Source: Brasenia schreberi (Eukaryota > Streptophyta > Magnoliopsida > Nymphaeales > Cabombaceae). From it: 64,000 nucleotides of DNA. Of this stretch, positions 1 to 12,345 are shown piece by piece. The first letter of the stretch is position 1. Each line of letters begins with the position of its first letter. Below the pieces are notes generated by a model. The model made no database searches. It was not told the origin of the DNA and was given only the letters and a program-made list of their open reading frames with translations. The translations under genes and the position numbers were made by a program. Location: contig JAYKKT010000079.1 of NCBI GenBank assembly GCA_036023115.1, positions 12,763,501 through 12,827,500 of the forward strand, read 5' to 3'.

Positions 1-1173
1 AATATGTATAGTCATATTGTTCCACATATCACAGGGTGTGCCAACATAATTCCAAACATCTCCTTGAAGGACTTTATGTTTAAATATATCTTCTTTCTCG
101 CTTTTGAGGTTCCACCATTTAGTCCGAATAGCTCGATGTACTCTTTTCTTCTTTGTCCATTTTTTTATTTGTAAATCCATAACTAAAAGTCGATGTTGGG
201 TGGTTAAGCTTTCTCCTGAAATTACCTTACAATCTTTACAACACACTCTATCTTTTTTTCTACAAATAAAGTAATCAATTTGTGTTTGTGATAAGCCACT
301 CTTATAAGTAATTAAATGTTCATCTCGTTTTTTGAAGAATGTATTGACTATAAAGAGATAAAATGCCATAGCAAAATTTAAAATCTCCCTACCTTCCTCG
401 TTTATGTCCCCATAACCAAAGTTTCCATGAATCCCTTGATATCCTAATTCCTCTTTATCGACATGTCCATTTAAATCTCCTCCTAAACAAATCATCTCCC
501 TTTGTGGAATCTTTTGAAACACCTTATCTAACTCTTCCCAAAAAACTGTTTTTATACTATCTTCTAGTCCTACTTGGGGTGAGTAAGCACAAACTATATT
601 CAAAACCTCTGCTCCTAACACTAATTTCAATGTCATGATTAGGTCACCATATCGTTGTATGTCTACTACACTCTCCTTTAAATCTTTATTTATGATAATA
701 CCAACTCCGTTTCGGGCCTTTTCTTTACCTGAGTACCATAATTTAAAGCCTGTATCCTCTATCTCCTTTGCTTTTTCTCCAACCCATTTTGTCTCTTGTA
801 AATATAGAATATGAATCTTTCTCCGAATCATAGTATCTACCACCTCCATTAGCTTACCCGATAATGTTCCGATATTCCAAGAACCAATACGAATCTTATT
901 ATCTAGGACTAGCTTCCTTACCCCCCGCATCCGTCTATAATCAAAATGCGGAGACCCTCTCTGAAAATTTTTCACTACATTCGGGCGGCAATGTAGCGGG
1001 ACTAACTTCTTTACCCACACACGTCTATGATGTGGGAACCCTCTCTGCAATTGATTCACTACATTCGGACGAAAATGTAGTGGCCCTTGCTTACCTCTTA
1101 CTGCATTTAGGCTCTGCAGCACGTCGCTAGGTAGGGACACCCCAAAGCAGTGCTCATAATTTTTGTAATCCAT
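1..1173 (-). CDS. RTE LINE polyprotein, N-terminal and endonuclease part (open, partial)
   Basis: Reading the minus strand from the ATG at 1173 gives 391 codons with no stop, continuing past the window edge; an in-frame TAG lies just upstream in the leader. The first ~80 residues carry two in-frame 28-residue repeats beginning RPNVV. An apurinic/apyrimidinic-type endonuclease follows: [10 protein letters not shown] (Asn of motif 1), LQETKW (metal-binding Glu), GGDLNGHV (Asp/Asn motif) and TQIDYF (terminal Asp motif). This domain nicks target DNA so the reverse transcriptase can prime on it. It is the only copy in the window with this half intact. Whether the RT half is also intact cannot be seen. 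Family assignment rests on the linked RT in the other copies. Confidence 0.85.
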   Translation of the reverse strand, partial: MDYKNYEHCFGVSLPSDVLQSLNAVRGKQGPLHFRPNVVNQLQRGFPHHRRVWVKKLVPLHCRPNVVKNFQRGSPHFDYRRMRGVRKLVLDNKIRIGSWNIGTLSGKLMEVVDTMIRRKIHILYLQETKWVGEKAKEIEDTGFKLWYSGKEKARNGVGIIINKDLKESVVDIQRYGDLIMTLKLVLGAEVLNIVCAYSPQVGLEDSIKTVFWEELDKVFQKIPQREMICLGGDLNGHVDKEELGYQGIHGNFGYGDINEEGREILNFAMAFYLFIVNTFFKKRDEHLITYKSGLSQTQIDYFICRKKDRVCCKDCKVISGESLTTQHRLLVMDLQIKKWTKKKRVHRAIRTKWWNLKSEKEDIFKHKVLQGDVWNYVGTPCDMWNNMTIHI

Positions 1174-1288
1174 ATTGTAGAAATTCGACGAAGTTTTACG
1201 CTGGCTGTCGGAAGTCTAACACAACCCTCCTCCTTTGTCTGGGCTTGGGATTGGCAATGCAAGGGTGATCGCTTACATGGGCGGAGTT
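1..1288 (-). mobile_element. RTE-type LINE, copy 1 (5' part, runs off window)
   Basis: The 5' end is the reverse complement of the ACTCCGCCC start shared by the copies at 34413 and 49982. It can be followed without a large gap to base 1, so only the first 1.29 kb (leader and endonuclease half) lies in the window; the reverse transcriptase and 3' tail are outside. The target-site duplication cannot be tested because the other end is missing. The copy is close in sequence to the copy at 49982 but lacks that copy's stops and frameshift. Confidence 0.9.
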
Positions 1289-1289
1289 G

Positions 1290-1450
1290 AAAAATCTGAA
1301 TTATATGTTCATAAAATTTAGAATGTCAAAAAAACTGAATTATATGTTTATGGATTTAGAAATTCATAAATTTGAATTGTATCTTGATGGATTTGTAAAG
1401 TTATAAAATCTGAATTGTGTATTAAAGGTTCTGAAAAGTTATGATATATT
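1290..1450. repeat. Degenerate AT-rich short tandem repeats
   Basis: Phrases of the type CTGAATTATATGTTTATGG recur about four times at loose 50-60 bp spacing just outside the LINE 5' end. They are imperfect and AT-rich. No coding potential is seen. Confidence 0.4.
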
Positions 1451-1899
1451 CAATGAATTTGGAGATTTATGATGTGAAAAGTTGTCTTGTGCAGATGAAC
1501 TTTAGAAATTCTACATATACATTGTAATGCATCCATTTAACTTACATAAAATCAAAATTATCAGCCTAAGTATGTGTTGTATCTTGAATAAAAATTAATT
1601 ATTTTTTAAAAAGTTAAATAGGTTCATATAATTGGTTTACTTGGTTCCACCCCTTAATGACCTTGGCCTACTTGATTAACCTATATCTATATACCTTAAA
1701 TCATCCATCACCCTATATGACCCTACTATTTGATGTATATATCTACATGACTTGACCCATATTTGTCTCACCTATTTTGGATGACTCATGCTAAGGCAAT
1801 ATTATGATTGAAGTAAGTTATGAAATAGTTAAGTTTCTTCTCGAGAAAATGATGGTTTTTGCAGAATAGAAAAGAAACTATGCTAGGCTCATGCTAAGG

Positions 1900-3230
1900 T
1901 AGAGGACGACCAATTATGACCCCATATCAGGAAAGATTAATCAAACTAAATGAAATACAATCAATTTTCATAAAGAAAAGATCCAACCATTACTTTAGAA
2001 GACTTACTATTTCCTTGATAGACTTTCTTATTTATTGGAATTGAAAATAAAAAATAATAGTTGCCAAAATTTTATTGCATAATCATTGTAAATTTGCTAA
2101 TTTCATGTACTCAACCCTCTCCTATTATAAGCATAAAAAAAGATCAAGAAAGCAACCAAGATTTAAGAGTAATCCATAAAATTTCAAGAGCTTTTTGATC
2201 CCTTTTTTTGTTTTTTTGCTTAAGTGTGTTTGTAAGTGCTTTCAATCAAGAAGGGTAGATCATGTTTGATCCAAGTCTTCTCCATGCAACGTACAGATTT
2301 TGATTTTTTTTTTCTATTAGCTTTATTTTTCATCCTAGTTGCTTTGCATCTATAGGTTGATCCATAACATCTTTAGCATTGCATTGCATTGCATAAGAAA
2401 AAGAAAAAGAATGTAGCATCATAGTTCCTTTTCTGCTTTTATGATTACTAATTTAATTTGTTTCATTGCATATAGGTTATATCATTAATATTCATCACCT
2501 TCATTTAATTAGATTTATATAGGCCCATTATGTTCTAAAGCACCAACGAGTGTTAAATTTACATGCTTCATTGTGCCCTTTATCATTGAATATTAATTAA
2601 TACATATGTTGCATTGTAGTTAAGATTCATCTTGTGTTAGCATTATAATACTAATATTATAGGCTCATTGCTTTGCATATTCTAGGTTCTAAAAACCCAT
2701 TCATCATAAGTCAAAATTCTGCACCCAACTATTAGGATTTCTTGATCAAGTGCATGGTATTCATATAAATCTTCAAGAAATCAAGCCATCCAAGAAATCA
2801 TCTATGCTTGTTGTCCCATAAATGAATCATAGCAAAAAAGCCTAAGCCATTACCCAATTATCCCATAAAGCCTACATAACCCATCCCACACAATCTAACC
2901 TAGTTGATTTCCCCTTCATCTATTAGTTATCCAATAAAAAACCAGTCATAACCTGCTACTAGAAACCCATATAGATTTACTCAAGATAAAAGTATGTTTT
3001 GGTAGAGCAATTAGGAATCCAAGGTATCTAACCCAACCAACCAGATTTTCCTCATTTACGAACCCTGGTTATCTCTTTAAAAGACCTAAATGGACCTTAG
3101 AATACCTTTAGAATAACCTACCTACAACTCGACAACAATCAACTCCCTTTTGTTGCTCACATTTTCTAGGTGTATAGGAATTTCTTATTTGAATTAGTCA
3201 AATAAATTATTAGCGCAATGGGTTACTCTT
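1900..3230 (+). other. AT-rich non-coding stretch, possibly a decayed Ty3/gypsy LTR and leader
   Basis: No usable ORF. A TC/T-rich stretch near 2190-2260 with the phrase TCAATCAAGAAGG resembles 16440-16560. Near 3150-3225 the text (CATTTTCTAGGTGTATAGGAAT, then AAATAAATTATTAGCGC) recalls the U5/primer-site junction of plant gypsy elements, whose usual form is AAATAAATTATTGGCGCC. Neither TG/CA ends nor a duplication could be placed, so this is a weak call. Confidence 0.25.
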
Positions 3231-3604
3231 GTCCAACTGGATAAGAATGCTCATCGTGAAAAGAATCGACATGAGTTCAGATACATTTGCAACAATTAGA
3301 GGTAAGTCCTGAAAACCCTATTTCTAATTTGTTTCTATCCTTTTAACAAGATTGTTGTGAGTTCAGGTTCCGCAAAACCAAAATTTATATACTAAGTATA
3401 GATAAAATCCAAAGTCAAATATCAATTTTGACATAGCTAGTCCATTGGAATATCACAACACTTTCCAATTACCAACTGGCTTGACTCTTCTTTTTGTATG
3501 TTTTCCATGCTACCAAATCTAACCATGTACTCTGTGGAAGTCAAAGGCATAAAGGAGGCATATGAGACTATCTATTCCATGACCTAAAATCATCCCTTGT
3601 TGTG

Positions 3605-3642
<38 letters not shown>
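3605..3642. repeat. (TA)n(CA)n microsatellite
   Basis: About 6 TA units run straight into about 13 CA units. The flanks from 3230 to 6150 are AT-rich, and I see no gene or recognisable element in them. Confidence 0.9.
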
Positions 3643-6149
3643 TCATAACTAAATTCAATTGCTTAGGATTGAACAAGTTAATTAAGGTCGAGTGGCTGGG
3701 GTTAAATGAGTAAGCTAGATCAAATGGTAGTCTAATAGGTCAAGGTGAAATCTGACCAAGTTAGGTGAGCCCATTTCAAATATAAGTAATTTATTTAAAT
3801 ATAAGTAATTTATTTAACTACATACGTATAAAATGTAAAGAGAATAATAATTTACTTATGTAAATAATAAAAAACAATGTTGGATTCCTAAATGGATGAG
3901 ATTCCTAAGCATATAAATAAGAACCAAAAGCAAGAGACTTTTTCATAACATTTCTCACATTTTTAATCAATTAATATGTACTTCCATTAATAATAAAACT
4001 TTAAATACAAGATACATATGGAAAATGACACTCCATAATATTCCAAACCCATATTTAAAATCTCATTTGCATATACCAAACCCATATTTAATGTATTATA
4101 TATGTACATATTTATATATATTACAAAATTCATTAAATATATACATATATGCAGAGATCGACCTATATATCATATATCCAATACGCATAACTTTTTAAGA
4201 AAAGCATATGAATACATATAATATATGGTATAAAACTGGTTTAGGGTTTAACTCAGCAGTTTTTTGAGACCAAGTGGGTATAACTGAGTTAAATAACCTA
4301 AGGTTTCATGAATGAGGTTCTAGGCTCAAATGTACTTCAAAAGGGCAAATCCAAGCATTGGTTGACTCAATATGTTGGACAGTTCCTAGTGGGACTTATA
4401 TTGATATCATATGACTACTACCAACCCTCCAAGCTGGATCCTATCTCTTTACTTTGAAATATATGTGTATGTCTTAATTGATTCATTAATAAACTGAAGC
4501 TGGATATGTCCCATAAGTATTTGCTTCTTATTTGTCTCTCTTTCATAATGAACCGGGTCCGGATGTAAACTGTTATTTTACTGGATCGAATTAAAATAGG
4601 GCACTAAATTGTAGGCTTTGTTCTTTTCTTAAAACCATCTTAACTTGGTCCCTATGTAAGCTAATTTTGTATAAATTAAGACTTAACCTATCACTTCTTG
4701 TATCTTGAAATTGGCTTTTCGTAACCCAGTTTTTAAGATTAAATAGTATTTTCTTAGAAAAATTGAGTGTTTACAAAACACAAACTAAGTGATACCACTA
4801 TTGTTTTAAAAGAGACAAATTAAGTCTTAACCAATGCCCAAAGAATGAATTAGAACAAAAAGAGATGCAGCATATTTTGTACAGATCTGTTGTTGGGAAC
4901 ATGATATATGCACAAGTAGGTACACATTGCAAACGTAGTTGGAATGTTGTCAAGGTGTCTACTAAATCCCGATATGGATCAGTGGAAAGCATCCAAGCGG
5001 GTTATGCGGTATTTACAGAGAACAAATGACTTTATACTTGCAGAAAATCATATCATTTGGAGATCACTGAGTATTCAGGTTCTGATTTTGCTGGATGTCT
5101 AAGAGTCGGAGGTAGGGATGGCTATAGTAACTCGACCCATGCAACCCCGACCCAACCCGAGCTGACAGGAGACCTGTACACACATATATGCCCCATTTCT
5201 GCCTCGTGCTCACTCCATCAACCATTGGGGAAAAGAGAATCCGAACACATAGCTGTCCATTAAGGTTTAGGTTAGGACTAGATATAGGTATACCGATCCC
5301 TGACCCACCCCATTGCCGTCTCTATTTGGAGGAGCTATTTTGTGGAAGAGTGGAATATGGCTGCAAAATTTTGTCACTAGGCAATGTATTGTAGGTGATT
5401 TTTAAGGACCACTAGAGTTAATTTGTAACAATATATCTACAATGTTAAAGAAAGAGTTTAGAGTGGCCAGTCATCTGTATACAGTATTGGTTTAGCTTCC
5501 TTGCTTGTATTTCCTATCACTAAGGCACCCATGGTATTTCATGAGCATGTTACTTATATACATGTTTTGTTATGCGATGACATGGTAGCTTACCATAAAG
5601 TTTTATAAAGTTTACATGTAATTTCCACACTCCATAACCATACTTGATTTATATCCTTGAGAATATTGGTATCTGCCATCATTGATGGGTTTAATTACGG
5701 TAGTTGTGGCGAAGATTGCTTTAGTCCTATGTTGACATATTCGATGGATTACACTGTTCAAGATGATTGTTATAGGTGGCGGATGTGAGCTCATAGGGTA
5801 ATTTTCTGATACATAACTATGCGATGATATAGTTTTGGGTGTAAATGAGAGATTGTTGAATTTATTCAATAATAGGGTCCAACATATACATATATATGTA
5901 TGTCATATTAGTTATGTATTGTATGCTTTATACTAAATGGCCTAATAAAGTTATCTGATTTGGATTTTGGATAATGGGCCTACTAACATCTCTTGTGGTG
6001 TGGGGTCTTCAAGGAGCATGTGTTTCATTGATTTTGTAACACTCCATCCAGTCATCTTATTTAAAACATTGGGTTGCTTTGAACTCACTATTTCTGGGAA
6101 TATGGGTTTCGCATTTGCGCCATTCCAACACAAAAAATGTTGGTCTAAC

Positions 6150-6594
6150 GATGGAGCTGCCTTTGCTCATCTCTCTATATGTTCAAACCATCTAAAATGT
6201 ATCTTTTTCATCTTATCTTATCCTACGCCAACTTTATGTAATAACCTTACTATGAGTAAGATCTTTTCTTGTATGACTGTCTATACTCCTCAACATTTTT
6301 ATTTCTACCATATACATCTTTTTTATATGTTTGATGAATAACTGCCCAACACTCAACATCACCTAAACTGTCGGTCTAAATGTTACATTATAATATTTGT
6401 CTTAAAGTTGTATCTTCTTATCACAAAACATTTGATGCACCTCTCCCTTTTAGCCAACATGTGTTGACTTTTTTTTTATGTTGTGTTGACTTTCCCATCG
6501 CTTCGAAAGATTGACCCTAAAAACTTAAAACTATCCTTTTGATGCAATGCTTGCAAATTTTAACATTTATATAATGTGTTTCATTGAGACTACT
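6150..6594 (-). mobile_element. Decayed RTE LINE fragment (3' RT region), left piece
   Basis: The reverse complement aligns by eye with the end of the RT region of the LINE at 34413 (its ~37040-37450). Matching text includes GATAAGAAGATAC, TGTTGAGTGTTGGGCAGTTA and AGATGGTTTGAACATATAGA. Many substitutions and indels leave no ORF. The fragment stops abruptly at 6594, where the solo LTR begins, and its upstream continuation resumes at 8924. Confidence 0.7.
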
Positions 6595-8923
6595 TGTAGA
6601 CGTGAAAATTTTATTCCAAAGCCTATGTAGAGGCTTGAAATAAACTTCTCAATCTACTTCGTTCTTACGCGAGTGTACCAGCTAGTTTAACTAAAACTAG
6701 CAAAGTTATAATTCTGACTTTTGTGAGGCGATTGTGGCTAAGCGGGATCTTTTTTTCTTAAGTCTTCTTGAACCGATGCTTAAGGATTAACCTAGACGCT
6801 TTGAGGATTCATTTGTGCTGGGTGTATGCTTCTAAAATTCACTTTGAAAGATGTTTTTGAATCAAATCAACTAGTGCACTTGGTCTAGAGAGTAAAGATT
6901 TTCAAGTTCTAAAAAATAGAACTGGTTCTGTTTTCAGAGCTTGTTTCCAAAATGTTTTTGGATAGTCTATGATCTCAAAAGTTTATGAAAAATTCACAGC
7001 ATGTAGAGTAGAATGTAGAAATTCTAGGATTATTTTTATTTTGTTCTTTAGTTATGTGGATTTCTAGAATTAAATCTAGAATAGACCACTGCTAAGGTGT
7101 TTCAGGATATTTTGTTATAGAAACATAGAGACCTAAAGAATCCTCTGTATCTCGATCCATCAAGCTCTAAATTCTATGATTTTAGTCTTGTTGAAAATCT
7201 ATGGATATCAATTTTTCAATGAGACTAATTTTATTAAATTTGGTTTACTACAAACAGAGTTATTGGAATTTTACCCAACCCCTATTGTAGGAAAATAGAC
7301 TGTGCAGAAACTAAATCTAAACTTGACCAATCTTTTCCTGTTTTTGTTCTTTTTCAATGAAGCCCTCAAATTCTTGTAAAATTTTATTTCTAGTGGGTTT
7401 GTGTGTGTAAATTCAGTGTCTTAAGTTTCAGACCATTCGGAGCAGCGGTTTGAAAATGAAAAATAAAATAATGGACATATGCAAGATATAGAAAAACAAA
7501 GTTTCAGTTTTAGAACCTATATGCATGCATCCATCCGAATCTAAAAGCCATCCACAACTAAATTAAAGCAAATGACTAAAGAGAAATGAATGTAAATACA
7601 TATTTAGTTTAAACATAGAGGAGATTAGGAGATATAAGAGTGTATAGAATATAGAGAGGTAGAGAATCACAAAAGCAAACAAGTAGAGTGCATAAACATA
7701 CACGAAATGAAATGGGCAACATTTCTACTTGCTATTACAACATGGGGGGAGACTCAAGCTCCATTAATACAACCCATTTTCAAATTGAATATGAGGAAAA
7801 GAATCAAGACCAGCAAAAGAAGAAGAACACTTACTTACCGGCCTTCCAATGACACACAGATTCAAGAAGAAAGTTGTCTCCTTCTTCTTCTCCTCTCACT
7901 CTCTTTTCTCTCTTCTCTCTCCCTCTCTCTTGTTGTAGCACCTCCTCTCTCTCCTAGACACCTTCCTACACTTCTCTCAAGTCTTGTCAAGTCCCTCTAA
8001 TGCTGGAAAACGTTCAGACCCTTCCATGATGTGGGTGAATGGATCTCTTCTTGACTCCATCTTGGCTCCAATCCAAAGAGGTCCAGCTACACAAGGTCTT
8101 GTGGTCCCCTAGGTCAAGAGGAGTGCAGCCCATGCAACCCTTGACTTGAGTGGGTTGGCCTTGGCTCGAGCCAACATGGTTTCAGTCCTATCGACTAGCC
8201 AAATTTGAGTCTAATTGGCTAGGGGCAGTCCTCCTTTGGGGAATTCAGTCAACCCCTAAGGGCCGGGTCATGGTAAACATGACCCCTTGTCCAACCAAGG
8301 TAGGTTAGGTCTAGGTGATTTAGGCTTAACTAGTGTAGTTCGGTCAAAGCATGTTGGGTGAAGATAGCTGAAGCTAGGTTATGTCAAGGTTTAGCAAATT
8401 TGGCCAATGTCATGAGAGAAGACTTTTTCAAGTCGTGCTTAACCAAGGTCATTGGGTCAAGGGTAGCCAATGGGTCATGCTTAGGTGTGTCCTTTGGACG
8501 AAACGGGTCACCATCATCCCTAGCCCTCCCATACGTATGGGCTAGGTGTCGTCCCTACCAGGCGTGGCTTGGTTCCATCCAACCTTTGGTGTAGTCTGAT
8601 TGACCACTGTACATCCTCTTGTGCAAGAGACCCAATTCGATTTTTGGGCACTCGACTTGGTCTCTTGCTATTCCTTGCTTCGATCTTCTGTTATATCCAG
8701 GCCTGAGTCTTCGGCATTGCTTTCACTCCTTAGCTCGTGCTGCATTCCCTCAACCTGATCTTTTTCCAATCTTGATTTAAAAACTTTAAAATCTTTTGGA
8801 TTTTCAAACATTTAAAATCTCCCTTTTGATTTTACGAACCAGGACTTTTGAAAACAAGCTTATTGTTTTGGAAAATTCTGAAACAAGCTGGGTAAAATTT
8901 CAAAAATATTTTGGGTGTTTACA
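6595..8923 (-). mobile_element. Solo LTR, family A copy 1 (2.33 kb)
   Basis: It starts TGTAGACGTG, ends GGGTGTTTACA and is flanked by a perfect 5-bp duplication CTACT (6590-6594 and 8924-8928). Both termini and several internal blocks match the element at 55338-57572, for example ACGCGAG.GT.CCAGCTAGTTT, ACCGATGCT.AAGG and AGGACTTTTGAAAA. No internal domain (gag/pol) is present, so this is an LTR left after recombination between the two LTRs of a full element. Minus orientation is inferred from the TATA box in the second copy. The CT-rich stretch at 7880-7960 and its ORF are part of the LTR, not a gene. Confidence 0.85.
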
Positions 8924-9010
8924 CTACTAAACTTTTCTGTTATTTTACTAATTTTAAAACCTTTTGTTTACAATATTTCTCTCTAGAACAACTGTTATCA
9001 ACTAGATCTA
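8924..9010 (-). mobile_element. Decayed RTE LINE fragment, right piece
   Basis: The reverse complement of about 8930-9005 resembles LINE text at ~36905-36985 (GAGAGAAA.. TTAG.AA.. ACTTAGTA.AA.AA.AG). This is exactly the part expected upstream of the piece at 6150-6594. The two pieces were one fragment before the solo LTR's parent inserted. Confidence 0.55.
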
Positions 9011-9984
9011 GATTCAAGCTAGCTTTTTTTGCCATAATCGTATAAGACAAAGTCAGATATGATATGAAAGAGCTCATCTAACTCAAGCATGTCTTACAGC
9101 TAGGCTCAAGCAGTTAGTGGACAGCTAGCCTTAGTTACTCCCACTTTTCCTCGTGACATGCATTTCATTTTTTCCACCGTCCATAACACATGCAGGAAGA
9201 AACACACAAAATCCAACCCTCATTTGTATGGTAGAGAATCGACCATTGAATTTTGTAATGTCAAATATGATGAAGTATATTCATATGAATAATCATATTT
9301 CAAATATTATGTCTAAATGGAGAAATCTATTACAATTATTATTTCACGCATGCATCACTAAGACGAAATGAGCTTAGCAAATGATGTTGTGCCTTGATGG
9401 TTGGATCATTCCTGCCACATCCAAGTGGATCATTCATGGCTACCCTTGACTCATGGCTCATTAAGCCCTATGGTAATGAACAATGTACACTATGGCCCGG
9501 GTTCTAATTCGTACTCTTGACAGTTGGTTGGCAACCTTCCCTGGCTCATAAAGCCGATGCTTCTTCGAGCCGGCTCGTAGTTGATTCCATGGCAGTTAAA
9601 TCGGCCTATAGTCATAATAAGCCTTGTCAGAACAAATGGGTACTGAATGTTGTTCCTTTGAAGCCCCATTGATTTTCATAATAGAGCAAAAACGACACAC
9701 AGTTCAAGGTTCCCAAAGCACCATTACAATTGAGTTGGGTATTACCTTTGGTCTGATCCAGTACAATTAGATCCAGATATAATTTGTGCGTCGAGTAGTT
9801 TTGAAGTACTTTTCAGTGGAAGACCCAAAAACAGTGACACGATTTCATAAAAAAATCTCAAAAGATACAAAAGAAAACATAAAGTTGGAGCCGAATCCTG
9901 AGGAAAATCATGTAGACCACCTCATGTGATGTCACCTAATTGTACATATCCATTCAAAACTTTTTTAGGTCTATCATGGTATAA
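9011..9984. other. No recognisable feature
   Basis: AT-rich single-copy-looking sequence. Only short, unconvincing ORFs are present (for example 9153-9371). No repeat, tRNA or known domain was recognised. Confidence 0.5.
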
Positions 9985-12345
9985 AACCCAACTCTAGGCT
10001 TGCACGGCCGATCCCAAGTTCGGATAAAGGAGGATAGTTGCATTAGACTTCCGACAATCAGTATAAAACTTTTTAAAACTTATTTACCATGGATTCTACA
10101 AATTAAGAGCATTGTGTTGGGGTGTTCCTCTTAGTAATGCACTGTAGAGCCTGAATATAGTGAATCAATTGCAGAAATGATTCCTATATCATGAACGAGG
10201 GTAAGTAAAAAAGTTAGTCTCGATACATTATCATTTGAATGTAGTGAACAAGTTACAACAAGGGTTTCCATATTTTTAGCATAGATGGATGCAAGGATAA
10301 GAAAACTAGTCTTAGATAATAAGATTTGTATTACTACTTTGAATATTAGAACATTGACCGACAAGTTAATGGAGGTGGTAGATATTATATTAGGAAAAAG
10401 ATTCACATTTTATGTTTACAAGAGAAAGTGTAGAAGAAAAGGTAAAGGAGATTGAGAATAATGTTTTAAATTATGATACACAAGAAAGGAAAATGCTCAA
10501 AATGGAGTTTGTACTATTATAAATAAAGATTTAAAGGATAGTGTAGTAGACATACAATAATATCGTGACTGAATTATGATAGTGAAATTAGTATTAGGAG
10601 TAGAGGCTTTGAATATAGTTTGTGCATATGAACCCCAAGTAGGATTAGAAGATTGTATAAAGAAGGATTTTTAGGAGGAGTTAGATAAAGTAATTCAAAT
10701 AATTCCATAAAGGCAGGTGATTTGTTTAGGATGAGACTTAAATGGACATATCAGTAAAGATGCATTAAGATTTCAAGGTATTCATGGAAACTATGGTTTT
10801 GGGATATAAATGACGGGGTGGGGAGATTTTAAATTTTGTTATAGCTTTTGATCTCTTTATAGCCAATACAATTTTCAAAAAATGAGATAAACATTTAATT
10901 ACTTATAAAAGTGGCTTGTTACAAACACAAATTAATTATTTTGTTTATAAGAGAAAAGATAGATTGTATTGTAAAGATTACAAAGTAATTGTAAGAGAAA
11001 ACTTAACTACTCAACATCGATTTTAGTAATAAATTTCCAAATAAAAAAATGGACAAAGAATAATAGAGTGTATAAAATTCTTTAAGGAGATGCTTGAAAT
11101 TATGTAGGTATACCTTCTGATATGTGGAACAATATGGCTATTCATATTAGAGAAGTGACAAAAAATATGTTAGGTAAATCTAAGGGAGGTGTACCGATGC
11201 AAAAAGAAGCTTGGTGGTGGAGTGAACTAGTGTAAGATAAAATCAAGGTAAAGAAGGATGTTACAAATTGTATTACTCTAAGAAAGCTATTGAAACTTGG
11301 GACACTTATAAGAAAGCAAAGTAAGAAGCGAAAAAAGCCGTTAGTATAGTAAAAGCCAAAATTTGAGAGGATTTATATAAAAGCTTAACTCAAAAGGAGG
11401 TGAAAGAGATATGTTTAAGATAACTAGGGCTAGAGATAAGAAAACTAAGTATATGTATGATCAGACAATATTCCTATAGAAGTATACAAAATTATAGAAG
11501 AGATGGACTCACTTAGCTTAGAAGACTATTTAATGAAATATGAAAAACCCAAAAGATGCCCGAGGAATGGAGAGTGAGTACACTTATCCCCATATATAAG
11601 AACAAGAGACATATTTAAAATTGTGCGAATTATCGAGGTATTAAATTAATGAGTCATACTATGAAATTATAAGAAAGAGTTATCGAATGTACAAGTACCG
11701 AGTACAATGAATAACCAATTCAGATTCATGCCCAATAGATCTACTATTCAAGCGATTCATCTATTAAGACGTCTTTTAAAATATTTTAGAGAAAAAAAAG
11801 AACCTTTACGTACTATTTATTGATGTAGAAAACCTTATAATAGGGTGCTAAGAGATGTTCTTTAAGGAACCTTAGAAAATAGAGTTATCCCACTTACATG
11901 TATATAAATCTTATAAGTGGCATGTATGATAGTGCAAAAATATATGTAAGGACTAATGAAAGAATGATGAACTCCTTTGAAGTTAAGATTGAGTTATATT
12001 AAGGATCAACTTTAAGTTTATATTTATTTATATTGGTCATTGATGAGTTAACAAAACATATTCAAGATGAAGTACCTTGTTGCATGTTATTTACAAATAA
12101 CATTGTGTTAGTGGATGAATCTAAGAAAAAAGTTAATAGCAAATTGGAACTATAGAGAGGAATGTTAGAAAGTAAAGGCTTCCGACTTAGTAAAACAAAG
12201 ACCGAGTATATGGAATGTAAGTTTGATCATTTGGGTACTTCAGTCGACATAAAAATTTATATCATCACACATTGCATCCCTCACAAGGAATTTAAATAAT
12301 TATGGTCAATTCAAAGTGATGAAAAAATTGATTGGAGATGTTATA
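9985..12345 (+). mobile_element. RTE LINE, copy 2 (ancient, decayed, 3' end missing)
   Basis: It begins with leader text CCGATCCCAAG.TCGGATAAAGGAGG and can be followed through endonuclease-region blocks (TTAATGGAGGTGGTAGAT, GATTTAAAGGATAGTGTAGTAGACATAC) and RT-region blocks (CAAGATGAAGTACCTTG, AAAGGCTTCCGACTTAGTA). It ends at GATTGGAGATGTTA, where the younger copies continue for ~570 bp more. Stops and indels occur throughout. Internal deletions are visible near 11080 and near 11445; at the latter, text jumps from GATAAGAAAACTAA to the ATTCCTATAGAAG block. At three of the four sites where the copies at 34413 and 49982 are broken, this copy keeps the unbroken form (CAG/GAG-type codon, six A residues, CAA). 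Confidence 0.9.

Noticed and set aside
864..1130. 88-codon + strand ORF, also seen at 34432-34752 and 50140-50406 on minus
   Set aside because: It is the antisense of the LINE leader repeats and follows the LINE wherever it goes.
7707..8000. 97-codon ORF rich in Leu/Ser
   Set aside because: It lies in the CT-rich part of a solo LTR and is not conserved in the second copy.
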